Origin: DASUAS01 sp963720765
GTDB lineage: Bacteria; Actinomycetota; Acidimicrobiia; IMCC26256; DASPTH01
Length of the DNA: 64,000 bases
Reading direction: 5' to 3'
Assembly: GCA_963720765.1 (NCBI GenBank)
Contig: CAVRGS010000005.1
Span: forward strand, 62,001-126,000
Below are positions 41,920-50,918 of the stretch, piece after piece. Numbering within the stretch: the first letter of the stretch is position 1; each line of letters opens with the position of its first letter. The position numbers and the translations under genes were made by a program. Under the pieces are notes generated by a model, which made no database searches, was not told the origin of the DNA, and saw nothing but the letters and a program-made list of their open reading frames with translations.

Positions 41920-42171
41920 CTAACTCCCGCCGGTGCGGGTCTGCGGTTGCGGTGAGAAGCCGGAGTTCCCGGTGGGGAAGTCGCGGTTGTCGTAGGGCGT
42001 CGCCCCCGCGCTGCCGCTGTCGCCCGTCGCCGACACCGACGACGTGTTGGTCGGTGACGCATCGGCAGAGTGGTCGCCGGCGGCCATGAAGCCGACGAGC
42101 GCGCTCCCGACCGCGATGCTCACGCCCGCGGCGAGGATCCGGCCCTGCGTGCTCAAGCTGCGACGCGCCAT
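41920..42171 (-). CDS. Small secreted or membrane-anchored protein, unknown
   Basis: 83 residues from the ATG at 42171 (ARRSLSTQGRILAAG). An N-terminal hydrophobic segment (ILAAGVSIAVGSALVGFMAA) acts as signal or anchor. The rest is Ser/Thr/Gly-rich and ends TGNSGFSPQPQTRTGGS. No cysteines or known motif. It is immediately upstream of the ferric-reductase-like gene, so the two may work together at the membrane. Confidence 0.65.
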   Translation of the reverse strand: MARRSLSTQGRILAAGVSIAVGSALVGFMAAGDHSADASPTNTSSVSATGDSGSAGATPYDNRDFPTGNSGFSPQPQTRTGGS

Positions 42172-42242
42172 ACGGCAATTCTCGCATCTCGAGATAAGGG
42201 TTCGCTGAGGACAGGGTCCGATCGGTCGGCGAGCACGGCGGT

Positions 42243-42587
42243 CTAGATGACCGTGCCGGGCAAGCCGTCGGAGGCGACCACGTCGTGGTCCTCGGCCGCC
42301 CACGCCCGCATGCCCCCGTCGAGGTTCACCGCGTCGAAGCCGGCGCCGAGCAGCACCCCGGCGACCCGGTGCGACCGAGCTCCCGAACGGCAGATGACGA
42401 CGATGCGACGGTCACGGGGCAGCTCGTCGACGCGCGCCTGGAGCTCGCCCATCGGGATCCACACCGCCTCGGGCGCGTGGCCCGCGTCCCATTCGTCGGC
42501 TTCGCGCACGTCGAGCAGGTACCCACCGTCCTCGACCATCCCGTGGCCGTCCTCCACGCTCACGTCCTCGACGTTCAGGGCACTCAC
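42243..42587 (-). CDS. Rhodanese-domain protein (single domain)
   Basis: A stand-alone sulfurtransferase domain of 114 residues: GGYLLDVREADEWDAGHAPE, then the active-site loop VVICRSGARSHRVAG with its catalytic Cys, then NLDGGMRAWA. The loop CRSGARS is of the thiosulfate-sulfurtransferase type. GTG start with GCAGGAGG upstream. Its 5' leader contains a run of 11-bp repeats. Confidence 0.88.
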   Translation of the reverse strand: MSALNVEDVSVEDGHGMVEDGGYLLDVREADEWDAGHAPEAVWIPMGELQARVDELPRDRRIVVICRSGARSHRVAGVLLGAGFDAVNLDGGMRAWAAEDHDVVASDGLPGTVI

Positions 42588-42604
42588 CGTCGTCGCCTCC
42601 TGCC

Positions 42605-42660
42605 CCGGGTCTGCTCCGGGTCTGCTGCGGGTCTGCTGCGGGTCTGCGGGTCTGGTCTGG
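42605..42660. repeat. 11-bp tandem repeat (C/G)CGGGTCTGCT
   Basis: Units at 42605-42615, 42616-42626, 42627-42637 and 42638-42647 (last base missing), then decaying copies GGGTCTG and GTCTGG to 42660. It lies directly upstream of the rhodanese start, within its likely leader, in the divergent gap shared with the secreted repeat protein. Confidence 0.85.
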
Positions 42661-42710
42661 GCTGGTCCACGGAGGTGATCGGCAGCCAGTTCAACGGCTC
42701 GTCAATTGGC

Positions 42711-42797
42711 CGGACCTTTGCGGACCTTTCCTTGAATTTCGAGGGCCAGTGTGACAGGTTTCACTCTAGGTAGTCGTACACTTGCTGAGAGTGAGAA
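42711..42797. promoter_or_regulatory. Divergent promoter region with direct and inverted repeats
   Basis: The 285-base gap between rhodanese and the secreted protein holds a 10-bp direct repeat CGGACCTTTG/CGGACCTTTC at 42711-42730. It also holds an inverted pair TCACTCT (42761-42767) and AGAGTGA (42788-42794) 20 bases apart, around a TACACT at 42777-42782 that could be a -10 element. This arrangement looks like an operator-promoter, but no regulator can be named. Confidence 0.4.
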
Positions 42798-42872
42798 TCC
42801 ACTCTGCGGGGAGGACGACCACGAACACGAGACATCTCGATCGCTTCCTGAACCCCCACGCAGGAGACACCT

Positions 42873-43725
42873 TTGGGCCCCCGGCGCATCTTCGCAGCCT
42901 TGGCAGTGCTGGCGCTCGCCGTACTCACCGTGACGGCCGGTGCCGCCGTCGCCAGCGACCCGACCGCACCCGGCCGGTGACCACGGCTGGCACGGCAAGG
43001 ACGGCGAGATCCAGGCCGACGGTCCCCGGAGCGACGGCCCCCGCAGCGATGGCCCTCACGGCGGCGGTTCCCAGGGCGACGGTTCCCAGGGCGACGGTTC
43101 CCAGGGCGACGGTTCGCAGGTTGACGGGTCGCAGAGTGGCGGTTCCCAGGCCGGCGGCTCGCAGAGCGACGGGTCACAGGGGAACGGTCGAGGACATTCG
43201 GATGACGTCGGGAGCGCCGGCTCGGGATCGGGCTCCGTCTCGGGCTCGAGCAACGGCTCCGGCGGCGTCACCGGGTCGGGCGCCGGCACACCGCCGGCAA
43301 CCGAAGAGGCGCCAGCCCCGGCCGCGAGCGGACCCGCCCCCGACGCGGCCGGGGCGGCGCCCGATCCTGCGCCCGTGGGGGACACGTTCGTCACCGCGGC
43401 AGCCGCCGACCCCCTCGGCGCGGCCGTGCCCGACACCGCATCCGCGGCCGTGCCCGACGCAGTGGTGACCGTGCCCGCCAACGAACTGCAGGGCCTCGAC
43501 GAGCTCCCGATGCCCGGCCCGATCGGTGCGATCTCCAACCGCGTGACCGACGGGCCCTCGGCGGCGCGCGCGTTGCTGTCGACCGGCACCGGCCGGTCGC
43601 TGGCCGTGATCGTCGCGCTGCTCGCGGCCATCACGCTCTTCCTCGCGCTGCACCGACCGACCGACCGTGGTGACCGCAAGCTGGCCGCCGCGCGCAACGG
43701 GCCCGACGTCGCCCGCTTCCGGTGA
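42873..43725 (+). CDS. Secreted or surface protein with GSQ-repeat region and C-terminal membrane helix, one frameshift
   Basis: TTG start with AGGAG upstream opens a signal sequence (RRIFAALAVLALAVLTVTAG). The frame changes near 42975 (GGCCGGTGACC), where one CG joins the frames and avoids an early TGA; total 284 residues. Residues ~55-110 are pentapeptide repeats of the GDGSQ type, then Gly/Ser- and Ala/Pro-rich linkers, a stretch VVTVPANELQGLDELPMPGP, and a C-terminal helix SLAVIVALLAAITLFLAL with a basic end. The layout suggests a surface-anchored, extended protein. The stop overlaps the start of the diguanylate cyclase (GTGA). Confidence 0.7.
43064..43190 (+). repeat. Coding tandem repeat, 15-bp units (GGTTCCCAGGGCGAC type)
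   Basis: About eight units encoding GSQGD, with later copies varied to VD, SG, AG and SD. The first three or four are nearly identical in DNA, so unit number may vary between strains. Confidence 0.85.
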
Positions 43726-45257
43726 CCGCGGCCAGGAACGCGGCCGGCTCCCCGGTCTCCGACCGGCTGTTGGTGCTCCAGTTCCTGCGCCTGCTCAACC
43801 TCACCGCGCTCCTCGTGGTCCCAGCCCTGGCCGGGGTCGAGACGCGTCGCGCGGTCGGCAGTCGCGCTGGTGTACCTGGTGGTGGTGGCCGTCATCGAGG
43901 CGCTGCGGCGCCTGACGCCGTCGCACGCGGTTGCGATCGTGTCGTGGGGAGTGCTGCTCGACGGCCTCGCGGTCGCCCTCGGCGTCGCGGTCACCGGCGG
44001 CTACCGCAGCCCGCTGCTGTTCCTCGTGTTCCTCGACGTCATGGCGGTGACGCTCGTTGCGTCGTACCGCACCGGGTTGAAGCTCGCGGTCTGGTTCGCG
44101 TTGCTGCTCCTGCTGGCCCACGCCGCCGCCGACGCCGGGGTCGTGGAGGGTGCGAACGCGCTCGACGACCGCACCGCCATCGTCAGCGCGGTCGCGTTCC
44201 TGTTCTTCGCGGTGTGCGCGGCGCTGTTCTCGGCGGTGAACGAGCGCGCGCTGCGCAACAGTCGCGGTCATCTCGAGCAGCTGGTGGTGCTCGGCGCCGA
44301 CCTCGAACGCGCCATCCGGCCCGACGACGTGCTCGCGACGCTCGTCCGTCACGCGTGCGCGCGTCTCGGCTTCACCCGCGCGGTCGTGATGGTCGCGCTC
44401 GGGCCTGGTGTGGGAAGGCGTGAGCGACGACGGGACGATCGAGGTGCACTTCCACGTGTCGGACCAGCCCGCACCGCTGGTCGACGAGGCATGGTCGTCG
44501 GGCGCGCCGATGCTCGTGCGCGCGGTCGACGACGACCTCCTCGACCTCGTGTTCCCCGGCGCCCGCAACGTCGTCATCACGCCGATCACCGCCGAGGGCG
44601 AGCACCTCGGGGTGGCGGTGGCCGAGTGGGGTGGCGGGAACGACGCCCGCATCCCGACGTCGACGGTACGGGCGCTGGCCCAGGCGTCGATGCACGCCGC
44701 GCTCGCGTTCCGCACCGCTCGTCTGCTCGGCGAGAACGAGCGCCTGGCCACCCGTGACTCGCTCACCGGCCTCGCCAACCGGCGGCTGTTCGACGAGTCG
44801 CTGCAGCGAGAGGTCGCCCGGGCGCAGCGCCTCGCCACCCCGCTCAGCCTGCTGGTGCTCGACGTCGACCACTTCAAGCAGGTGAACGACACCTACGGGC
44901 ACCAGACGGGTGACGCAGTGCTGCGTGAGGTTGCCGACGCGCTCGTCGCGAACACCAAGAACTACGACGTCGCGGCTCGCTACGGCGGTGACGAGTTCGT
45001 GGTGCTGCTTCCCGGCTGCAGCCGCAACGACGCGCTCCGGTGTCGCGGAACGCGTTCGCCACGGGATCTCGCGCGCGGTCGGCGAAGCACCGGTGACCGT
45101 CAGCGCCGGCGTCGCCACCGTGCCCGACAACGCCAGTGACGCCGAGCGACTCATGGCCGCGGCCGACGCCGCGCTCTACGACGCCAAGCGCACGGGGCGC
45201 GACCGGGTCGCCGGATCGGGTCGCAACATCGACGTCGCGCCGCCGCACGCCGCCTGA
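43722..45257 (+). CDS. Membrane diguanylate cyclase (N-terminal helices, GAF-like region, GGDEF), three frameshifts
   Basis: Makes the second messenger c-di-GMP. The N-terminal part has about five membrane segments (YLVVVAVIEALRRL, LLDGLAVALGVAVTGGY, AVWFALLLLLAHAAADAG, TAIVSAVAFLFFAVCAAL). A middle segment (DLERAIRPDDVLATLVRHAC to VVITPITAEGEHLGVAVAEW) looks GAF-like. The GGDEF domain starts RDSLTGLANRRLFDESL and carries ARYGGDEFVVLLPG, so it is probably active. The allosteric RxxD is replaced by KNYD. Junctions near 43862, 44410 and 45043, each repaired by one CG/GC, give 513 residues. GTG overlaps the repeat protein's stop. Confidence 0.85.
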
Positions 45258-45313
45258 GTTGGACCGCCCCGCTCGCGCGTGGCGCCTGACGCGCTGATCC
45301 GCCCGACGCCGCG

Positions 45314-46921
45314 TCAGCCAGGTGGCACGTCGTCGGCGAGGAGTTGCACCGCCAGCGCACGCAGTTCCTCGTGGTGGGCCTTGCCTGCGGCCGAGCGCTG
45401 GAGCGAGTCGACGAACAGGAAGCGCCGCGGTGACTTGTAGCCGGCGAGCTTGGCGCGACACCAGGCCTGCATCTCCGCCTCGTCGAGGTGGTGGTCGTCC
45501 TTGATCTGGACCAGCGCCACCACGCGCTCGCCGAAGCGCTCGTCGGGGACACCGACCACCACGCAGTCGACGATGCTCGGGTGCTTGCGCAACTCGGCCT
45601 CGACCTCCTCCGGGTAGACCTTCTCGCCGCCGGTGTTGATGCACGCGGAGCCGCGGCCGAGCAGGCGCACGGTGCCGTCCGTCTCCACCGTGGCGAAGTC
45701 ACCGGGGATGGAGTAGCGGACACCGTCGAGCACGCGGAACGTCGCCGCGGTCTTCTCGAGGATCTTTGAAGTAGCCCACGGGGATGCGGCCGCCCATCGC
45801 CAGGAGCCCCACCTCGTCGGTGCCGGGCGTGACGTCGCGTCCGGTGGTCTCGTCGACGACGCGGATGCGGTCGTTCACCGAGAACTGCGCCGACGCGATC
45901 ACGGTGTCGCTCGCACGCGCCGACTGGCGCGGGCCGAGCCCTTCCGACGCTCCCAGCGAGTCGACGATGGTGAGGCCGGGAAGCACGTCGAGCAGCCCGC
46001 GCTTCACGTCGGGGCTGAACAAGCACGCCCGACGACGTGATCGCCCGCAACGACGACAGATCCCAGCGATCGGGGTGCGCGCGGAGCGCGTCGAGCAGCG
46101 GCCGCGCGAACACGTCGCCCACGATGGTGAGCGTCTGCACGTGCTCACGCGCGACCGCGTCCCACACGAGCGCGGGATCGAGGCCAGGATGGTCGACGAG
46201 CACGACGGTGCCACCGCCGGCGAGCGCGGCGATGGTGGCGAAGAGTCCGGTGCCGTGCATGAGCGGTGCCGCCGGCAACACCGTCGACGCGCGCTTCCCC
46301 GCGCGCGCCGCCGCGAACGGATCGGGCGGGTTCGGCGGTCTGCGGGTGCGACGATGTCCAGAGCGCGACGTAGAGGTCGTCGTTGCGCCACATCACGCCC
46401 TTGGGCTGTCCGGTGGTGCCGCCGGTGTACAGGAAGATCAGGTCGTCGCCCGACGGGCGCCGGGAGGTCCACTCGCTGGCGGGCGCGGACGCCGCGATCG
46501 CCCGCTCGTAGGGCTCGCCCACCTCGAGGAGCAGTGGCCGCCAACGCCGGCCGATGCGCTTGGCGGCCTGCTTCGCCGACTTGGCGAACGCGAGGTTGTG
46601 GACGAGCGCCTTGGCGTCGGAGTTGTCGAGCAGGTAGTGGAGCTCGTTGGCGGTGTACCGGAAGTTCACGTTCACCGGGATGCAGCCCAGCTTCAGGGCC
46701 GCGTAGAAGGTCTCCAGGTATTCGGGGCGGTTCGTGACGTCGATCGCCACCCGGTCGCCGGGCTCCATCCGGGCTTCGGTCTGCAGGAACCAGGCCAGTC
46801 GGCTCGCCCGTGCCGCGAACTCCCCCCACGTGACGCGGCGGTCGCCGCACACGACGGCCTCACGGTCGGGGACGATGGCGGCGATGCCGTCCCACACCGA
46901 CGCGAAGTTCCAGTCCGACAC
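45314..46921 (-). CDS. Acyl-CoA synthetase (AMP-forming, FadD-like), three frameshifts
   Basis: Activates a carboxylic acid as acyl-AMP and then acyl-CoA. Motifs: VTWGEFAARASRLAWFL, the AMP loop FLYTGGTTGQPKGVMWRNDD, PLMHGTGLFATIAAL, SLGASEGLGPRQS, SIPGDFATVETDGTVRLLGR, GGEKVYPEEVEAELRKHPSI and the catalytic Lys near SAAGKAHHEEL. Junctions near 46320, 46025 and 45765; three two-base repairs give 537 residues. GTG start. Chain-length preference cannot be read from sequence. It converges on the diguanylate cyclase and diverges from the Cys-repeat protein. Confidence 0.88.
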
Positions 46922-47024
46922 GTGTGCGATGCTACGGCAGGCCGTTCAGCTCGATCTCAGGTGGATCGGGCGACAATCCCGGGGGCTGCTCCGATGATCG
47001 AAGCGGCCGATCGAGGGGAGTGCC

Positions 47025-47684
47025 GTGCACGACGACCGCATCATGACCCGGCTCCGCGCGACCGTTGGGCACGTGGTCCTCTTGGTCGCGCTGGCCGTCG
47101 TGCCCGTGGTCGCCTTCAACTCGCTGGCGACGGCCGCGTCTGCTTCGGACGGCGGCTCCGGCCCGACCGGTGCGCGGCCCGGCCTCACCGACTCGCAGCG
47201 TCAGTGCCTGGCCGACCAGGGCGTCACCGTCCCGTCCGGCAGCAGCAACGATGCCAAGCCCCCGCTCACCCGCGAACAGCGCCAGGAGCTGCGAGCGGCG
47301 GGTCAGGCGTGTGGCGTCGGCGGCACGAGGGCGCGGGCGTTCGCCGGTGGTCTCGCTCGCGGTCTCACCGACGAGCAGCGCCAGTGCCTGGCCGACCAGG
47401 GCGTCTCCCTGCCTGCCCGCTCGACCGATGGGTCCCGTCCCACGGTGAGCGCCGCGCAGCGTGACGCCCTGCGCCAGGCCGCGGAGAGCTGTGGGCTACC
47501 GGCCCGCGGCCACCACGGCGGCGTGCCGGCACGATCTGATCCGGCTCAGTCCGAGCCGGGCTGCGGATCACCCACGTCGAACCACCAGCGCGCCAGCTCC
47601 TCCATCTCGGTGACCGCGGCGCGCAGCTCGTCGCTCAACGCCCCAGGGTGGCGCGCCACCAGGATCACCGTGAGCGACCGGTAG
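47025..47684 (+). CDS. Secreted protein with two Cys-containing LTDxQRQCLADQGV repeats
   Basis: GTG 47025 behind GAGGGGAG opens a signal sequence (VGHVVLLVALAVVPVVAFNS). The mature part has GLTDSQRQCLADQGVTVP and, about 60 residues later, GLTDEQRQCLADQGVSLP. Each is followed by a QR-type helix with a second Cys (RAAGQACGVGG; RQAAESCGLPA), so four cysteines could form two disulfides or bind metal. No family recognised. The open frame runs into the converging HD gene; the natural end is probably a TGA near 47539 in another frame, which would separate the genes. Confidence 0.65.
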   Translation: MHDDRIMTRLRATVGHVVLLVALAVVPVVAFNSLATAASASDGGSGPTGARPGLTDSQRQCLADQGVTVPSGSSNDAKPPLTREQRQELRAAGQACGVGGTRARAFAGGLARGLTDEQRQCLADQGVSLPARSTDGSRPTVSAAQRDALRQAAESCGLPARGHHGGVPARSDPAQSEPGCGSPTSNHQRASSSISVTAARSSSLNAPGWRATRITVSDR

Positions 47685-48232
47685 TACCACAGCTGGTCGA
47701 TCGCACCGGCGTGGAACTTCTGCCACACCTCGGGTCCGTTGCGTCGGAGATCGGCCACGATCGAGCGGGCGTTGGCGAGCGCGTCGGCAGCCTTCACGCG
47801 CAGCACGGGCGTGGGCACGTCGGGCGCGGCGAGGTGGTCGATCGTGGCCTGCTTGCGCACCCGCCACGTGGACGCGTCGCGCGGTGCCTTCGACGATCCT
47901 GGGAGCTTGCCGTCGATCCTCTCGGTGCACGCCTTCACGATCTTCGACACCTTGCGGCCGTACCGCTTGCGGATCTTCTTGGGCTTCACGCCCGCGTCCT
48001 CGATCGCGTCGTGGAGCAGGCCCGCGATCGCCTCCGACTCGGTCCCGCCGTCGTGCAGGACCAACGCCGCGACCTCGATGAGGTGCGCGACGTACGGAAC
48101 ACCCGTGCCCTTGCGGGTCTGGCCGCAGTGGAGCTCCACGGCCCACTCGACGGCGCTCGCGAACCGGTGGCCCAGGACGGGCCGGAGGTCGGTGGGCCCG
48201 TGCTCCGGGGCCGCGTCGTCAGCCGGCATCAC
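47546..48232 (-). CDS. HD-domain phosphohydrolase (SpoT/MESH1-like)
   Basis: The HD motif set is arranged as in (p)ppGpp hydrolases: GVPYVAHLIEVAALV (first His), AGLLHDAIEDAG (HD pair), and a downstream Asp in LRVKAADALANARSIV. There is no synthetase domain. A role in degrading (p)ppGpp or a related nucleotide is inferred from the family. Intact, 228 residues. Its start overlaps the end of mltG by 14 bases, so the two are probably co-translated. Confidence 0.82.
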   Translation of the reverse strand: MMPADDAAPEHGPTDLRPVLGHRFASAVEWAVELHCGQTRKGTGVPYVAHLIEVAALVLHDGGTESEAIAGLLHDAIEDAGVKPKKIRKRYGRKVSKIVKACTERIDGKLPGSSKAPRDASTWRVRKQATIDHLAAPDVPTPVLRVKAADALANARSIVADLRRNGPEVWQKFHAGAIDQLWYYRSLTVILVARHPGALSDELRAAVTEMEELARWWFDVGDPQPGSD

Positions 48233-49292
48233 GCGCCTTCGCCACGTTCTTCTCGTGCTCGGACAGCGTGACCGCGTAGTAGGTCTTCCCCTTGGCGTCG
48301 GACACGTAGTACTTGTACGGCACCGGCGCGGGGTTGAGCGCGGCGCGCAACGCCACCTCGCTCACCGTCTTGATCGGTCCGGGCGGCAGGCCCTTGTTCT
48401 TGTAGGTGTTGTACGGCGAGTCGATCTTGCGGTCCTCGTCGGTGGGTACCGGCGGGCAGCCACCCTTCGCGTAGCAGAGCGTGGCATCGATCTGCAGCGG
48501 CATGTCGTCCTTGAGCCGGTTCACGATGACGGCCGAGATCAGCGGCGCGTCGTCCTTGGTCCCGGCTTCGGCCTCGATCAGCGATGCGCTCACGAGCGCC
48601 TGGAACGGCGTCATCCCGTTGTTGGCACCCGACGCACCCAGCCCGATCTCGTCGGCCTTGGTGTCGAACTGGGTCACGATCTTCTGGAGGATCTGTTGCT
48701 CGGTCTCGTTGGCCCCGATGAAGTAGGTGTCGGGCCAGGTGAAGCCCTCCAGCGACTGCGTGTCGTCGGGTTGGTAGCGCGAGCGGACGGTGTTGGACTG
48801 CGCGGCCTCCATGAAGCGCTGCGCGCTCTTGCCGTCGAGCTTGCCGACGCGGTCGGCGATCTGCTGCAGCGAGAGCCCCGGTGGGAGCAGCAGCTCGATG
48901 TCGGGGATGGTGCGCCGCGGACCGCCGCGGAGCGTGTCGAGGGCTTCCCGCGGTCCGCTGTTCTCGACGAAGTCGTAGTTGCCCGCCGACCACGACGTGA
49001 ACTGGGCGCTGGCGGCGACCGCTTGGAACGCGTCCGACGACGCGATCACGCCCTTCTGCTCGAGCGTGTCGCCGACCTGGGCGGGGGTCCAGCCCTGCTG
49101 GATCTCCACCACGATGTCGGCGCTGCCCGCGGTGGAGCTGGCGACGTTGCTCAGCACCCAGAACGACGCGATGGCGAGCGGGGTGAGCATCGCGCCCACG
49201 ACGATCAAGGTCATCACGTTGCGCCGGTACGTGCGGTTGCGCTCCCGGGAGCGACGGCTGCGGGCCGAGCGCCACTGGGGTTCGGAGGGCAT
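48219..49292 (-). CDS. mltG: Endolytic transglycosylase MltG
   Basis: Cuts nascent glycan strands at the membrane. A basic N-terminus and one membrane helix (VMTLIVVGAMLTPLAIASFW) precede the LysM-like region and the YceG domain, with LVSASLIEAEAGTKDD (catalytic Glu), LQIDATLCYAKGGCPP and DSPYNTYKNKGLPPGPI. Intact, 357 residues from ATG 49292, just inside a longer frame. In other actinobacteria mltG belongs to the ruvX-aroE region; here it pairs with the HD gene. Confidence 0.93.
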   Translation of the reverse strand: MPSEPQWRSARSRRSRERNRTYRRNVMTLIVVGAMLTPLAIASFWVLSNVASSTAGSADIVVEIQQGWTPAQVGDTLEQKGVIASSDAFQAVAASAQFTSWSAGNYDFVENSGPREALDTLRGGPRRTIPDIELLLPPGLSLQQIADRVGKLDGKSAQRFMEAAQSNTVRSRYQPDDTQSLEGFTWPDTYFIGANETEQQILQKIVTQFDTKADEIGLGASGANNGMTPFQALVSASLIEAEAGTKDDAPLISAVIVNRLKDDMPLQIDATLCYAKGGCPPVPTDEDRKIDSPYNTYKNKGLPPGPIKTVSEVALRAALNPAPVPYKYYVSDAKGKTYYAVTLSEHEKNVAKARDAG

Positions 49293-49348
49293 CGGAGAAT
49301 GGTACCGACCGCCCGGATGCAGGTTCTCGCGGGCAGAGCGCGACACCC

Positions 49349-50220
49349 ATGCGCTTCACTGGGGACATGCGCTTCGCGATCAAGACGTCACCGCAGGACA
49401 CGACCTGGGCCGACATGCTCGCCGTGTGGCAGGCCGCCGACGAGATCGAGCTGTTCGAGTCGGCGTGGACCTTCGACCACTTCTATCCGATCTTCACCGA
49501 GGAGATCGACGGCGACTGCATGGAGGGCTGGATCACGCTGGCCGCGCTGGCCCAGGCGACCCGCCGGATCCGGGTCGGCGTGCTGGTGACCGGCCTCCCG
49601 TACCGCCACCCGGCGGTGCTCGCCAACATGGCCGCCACGCTCGACATCGTGTCGGGCGGTCGGCTCGAGCTCGGGATCGGTGCGGGGTGGAACGAGGTGG
49701 AGGCCGACCGCGTACGGCATCGACCTGCACGCCACGCTCACCGAGCGCTTCGACGCGTTCGACGAGGGGTGCGAGGCGATCATCGGGCTGCTGTCGAACG
49801 AGCAGACGACGTTCACCGGTCGCTACGTGCAGCTCACCGACGCGTACTGCAACCCCAAGCCGATCCAGCGACCGCACCCGCCGATCTGCATCGGTGGGCA
49901 GGGTGAACGGCGCACGCTGCGTTCGGTGGCGCGCTTCGCGCAGCACTGGAACTATCCGGGTGGTCCGGTCGAGCAGTTCGCGTCGAAGCTCGACGTGTTG
50001 CGCGCCCACTGCGCCGACGTCGGACGTGACCCGTCGGAGATCACGCGTGTCGACGCACCTGCGCGGCCGGCCCGGACCCGAAGGTGTCGACGACGTGGTC
50101 GAGCAGGCGAAGCGCTACGGCGACGCAGGCCTCGATCTGGGCATCGTGTACCTGCAGCCGCCGCACACGCCCGCGGTGCTCGACGACCTCGCCACCGCGC
50201 TGACGCCCCTGGCCGGTTGA
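49349..50220 (+). CDS. LLM-class F420-dependent oxidoreductase, two frameshifts
   Basis: Luciferase-like TIM-barrel oxidoreductase; actinobacterial members usually use coenzyme F420. FAIKTSPQDTTWADMLAVWQ, VLVTGLPYRHPAVLANMAAT, DIVSGGRLELGIGAGWNEVE and IGGQGERRTLRSVARFAQHW are typical. Junctions near 49712 (GACCGCGTACGG) and 50048 (ACGCGTGTCG) are each repaired by one CG. Repaired length is 291 residues from ATG 49349, or 285 from ATG 49367, which also starts well. Substrate unknown. Confidence 0.85.
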
Positions 50221-50235
50221 GTCAGGGGCGCGGGC

Positions 50236-50517
50236 TCAGAGCGTCCAGCCCGCGTTCTTGCGCTCGACGCAGGTGGGGCAGATCGGGTAGCGCGTGGGGT
50301 CGCGCGTCGGAACCCACTTCTTCCCGCACAACGCGGTGATGGCCTCGCCGGTGATGTACGCCCGCGTCACGTCTTCCTTGCGGGCGTAGTGGGCGAAGCG
50401 GTCGTGGTCGCCGCCGTCGGTGTCGAGCGGGACCCGCTCCTCGACGATCGTCTCGACCGGTGCTTCGACCGGTGCCTGGATCGGGGCTTCCACCGGTGCG
50501 GTGGTGGTGTCGCTCAC
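50236..50517 (-). CDS. DUF3039 family protein
   Basis: The core HYARKEDVTRAYITGEAITA followed by LCGKKWVPTRDP and ICPTCVERKNAGW is the DUF3039 pattern, found almost only in actinobacteria, with Cys residues that may hold a metal. The N-terminal 30 residues contain an APVEAPIQAPVEAPVE repeat, unusual for the family. Intact, 93 residues. Function unknown. Confidence 0.88.
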   Translation of the reverse strand: MSDTTTAPVEAPIQAPVEAPVETIVEERVPLDTDGGDHDRFAHYARKEDVTRAYITGEAITALCGKKWVPTRDPTRYPICPTCVERKNAGWTL

Positions 50518-50573
50518 CCGGCCAGAGTACCGAGCGACGGAGTCCGGAGCGAGGGTCCAGGTAGCCTCGCCCT

Positions 50574-50918
50574 GTGCCGGACTTCGCCGACGATGCGAGC
50601 AGCGAGCTCGAGCGCAAGGCCAAGGCGCTCAAGTTCATCGCCCTGTTCGAGACCGTCACGTACCTCCTGCTCTTCTACTTCTGGATCGTGTCCCCGAACG
50701 ACGCGCTCAAGGCCATCGTCGGCTTCTTCCACGGTCTCGTGTGGATGGCGTTCGTGGCGATGACGGTGATCATCCGCCCGGACATCGGGTGGACATGGGG
50801 CTACACCGCCTTGGTGGTGCTCACCGGTCCGATCGGGGGCGTGTTGGTGTGGTGGCGGCTGCGGACGACCCCGCGAGAGCAGCTCGTACCTCACGCATCG
50901 CCGCCGCCAGATCACTGA
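50574..50918 (+). CDS. DUF3817 integral membrane protein
   Basis: Three membrane helices typical of DUF3817: KALKFIALFETVTYLLLFYF, AIVGFFHGLVWMAFVAMTVI and YTALVVLTGPIGGVLVWW. Intact, 114 residues, starting at GTG 50574. It diverges from the DUF3039 gene and its end overlaps the converging helicase-nuclease gene by about 98 bases, an overlap that may reflect a lost frame in the larger gene. Confidence 0.85.
   Translation: MPDFADDASSELERKAKALKFIALFETVTYLLLFYFWIVSPNDALKAIVGFFHGLVWMAFVAMTVIIRPDIGWTWGYTALVVLTGPIGGVLVWWRLRTTPREQLVPHASPPPDH

Noticed and set aside
43064..43190. The 15-bp repeats as a CRISPR-like array
   Set aside because: Units are contiguous without spacers, stay in frame and encode GSQGD pentapeptides in a secreted protein.
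47684..49589. Long plus-strand frames over the HD and mltG genes
   Set aside because: The minus-strand HD and MltG proteins are complete and recognisable; the plus-strand readings have no motifs and are shadows.
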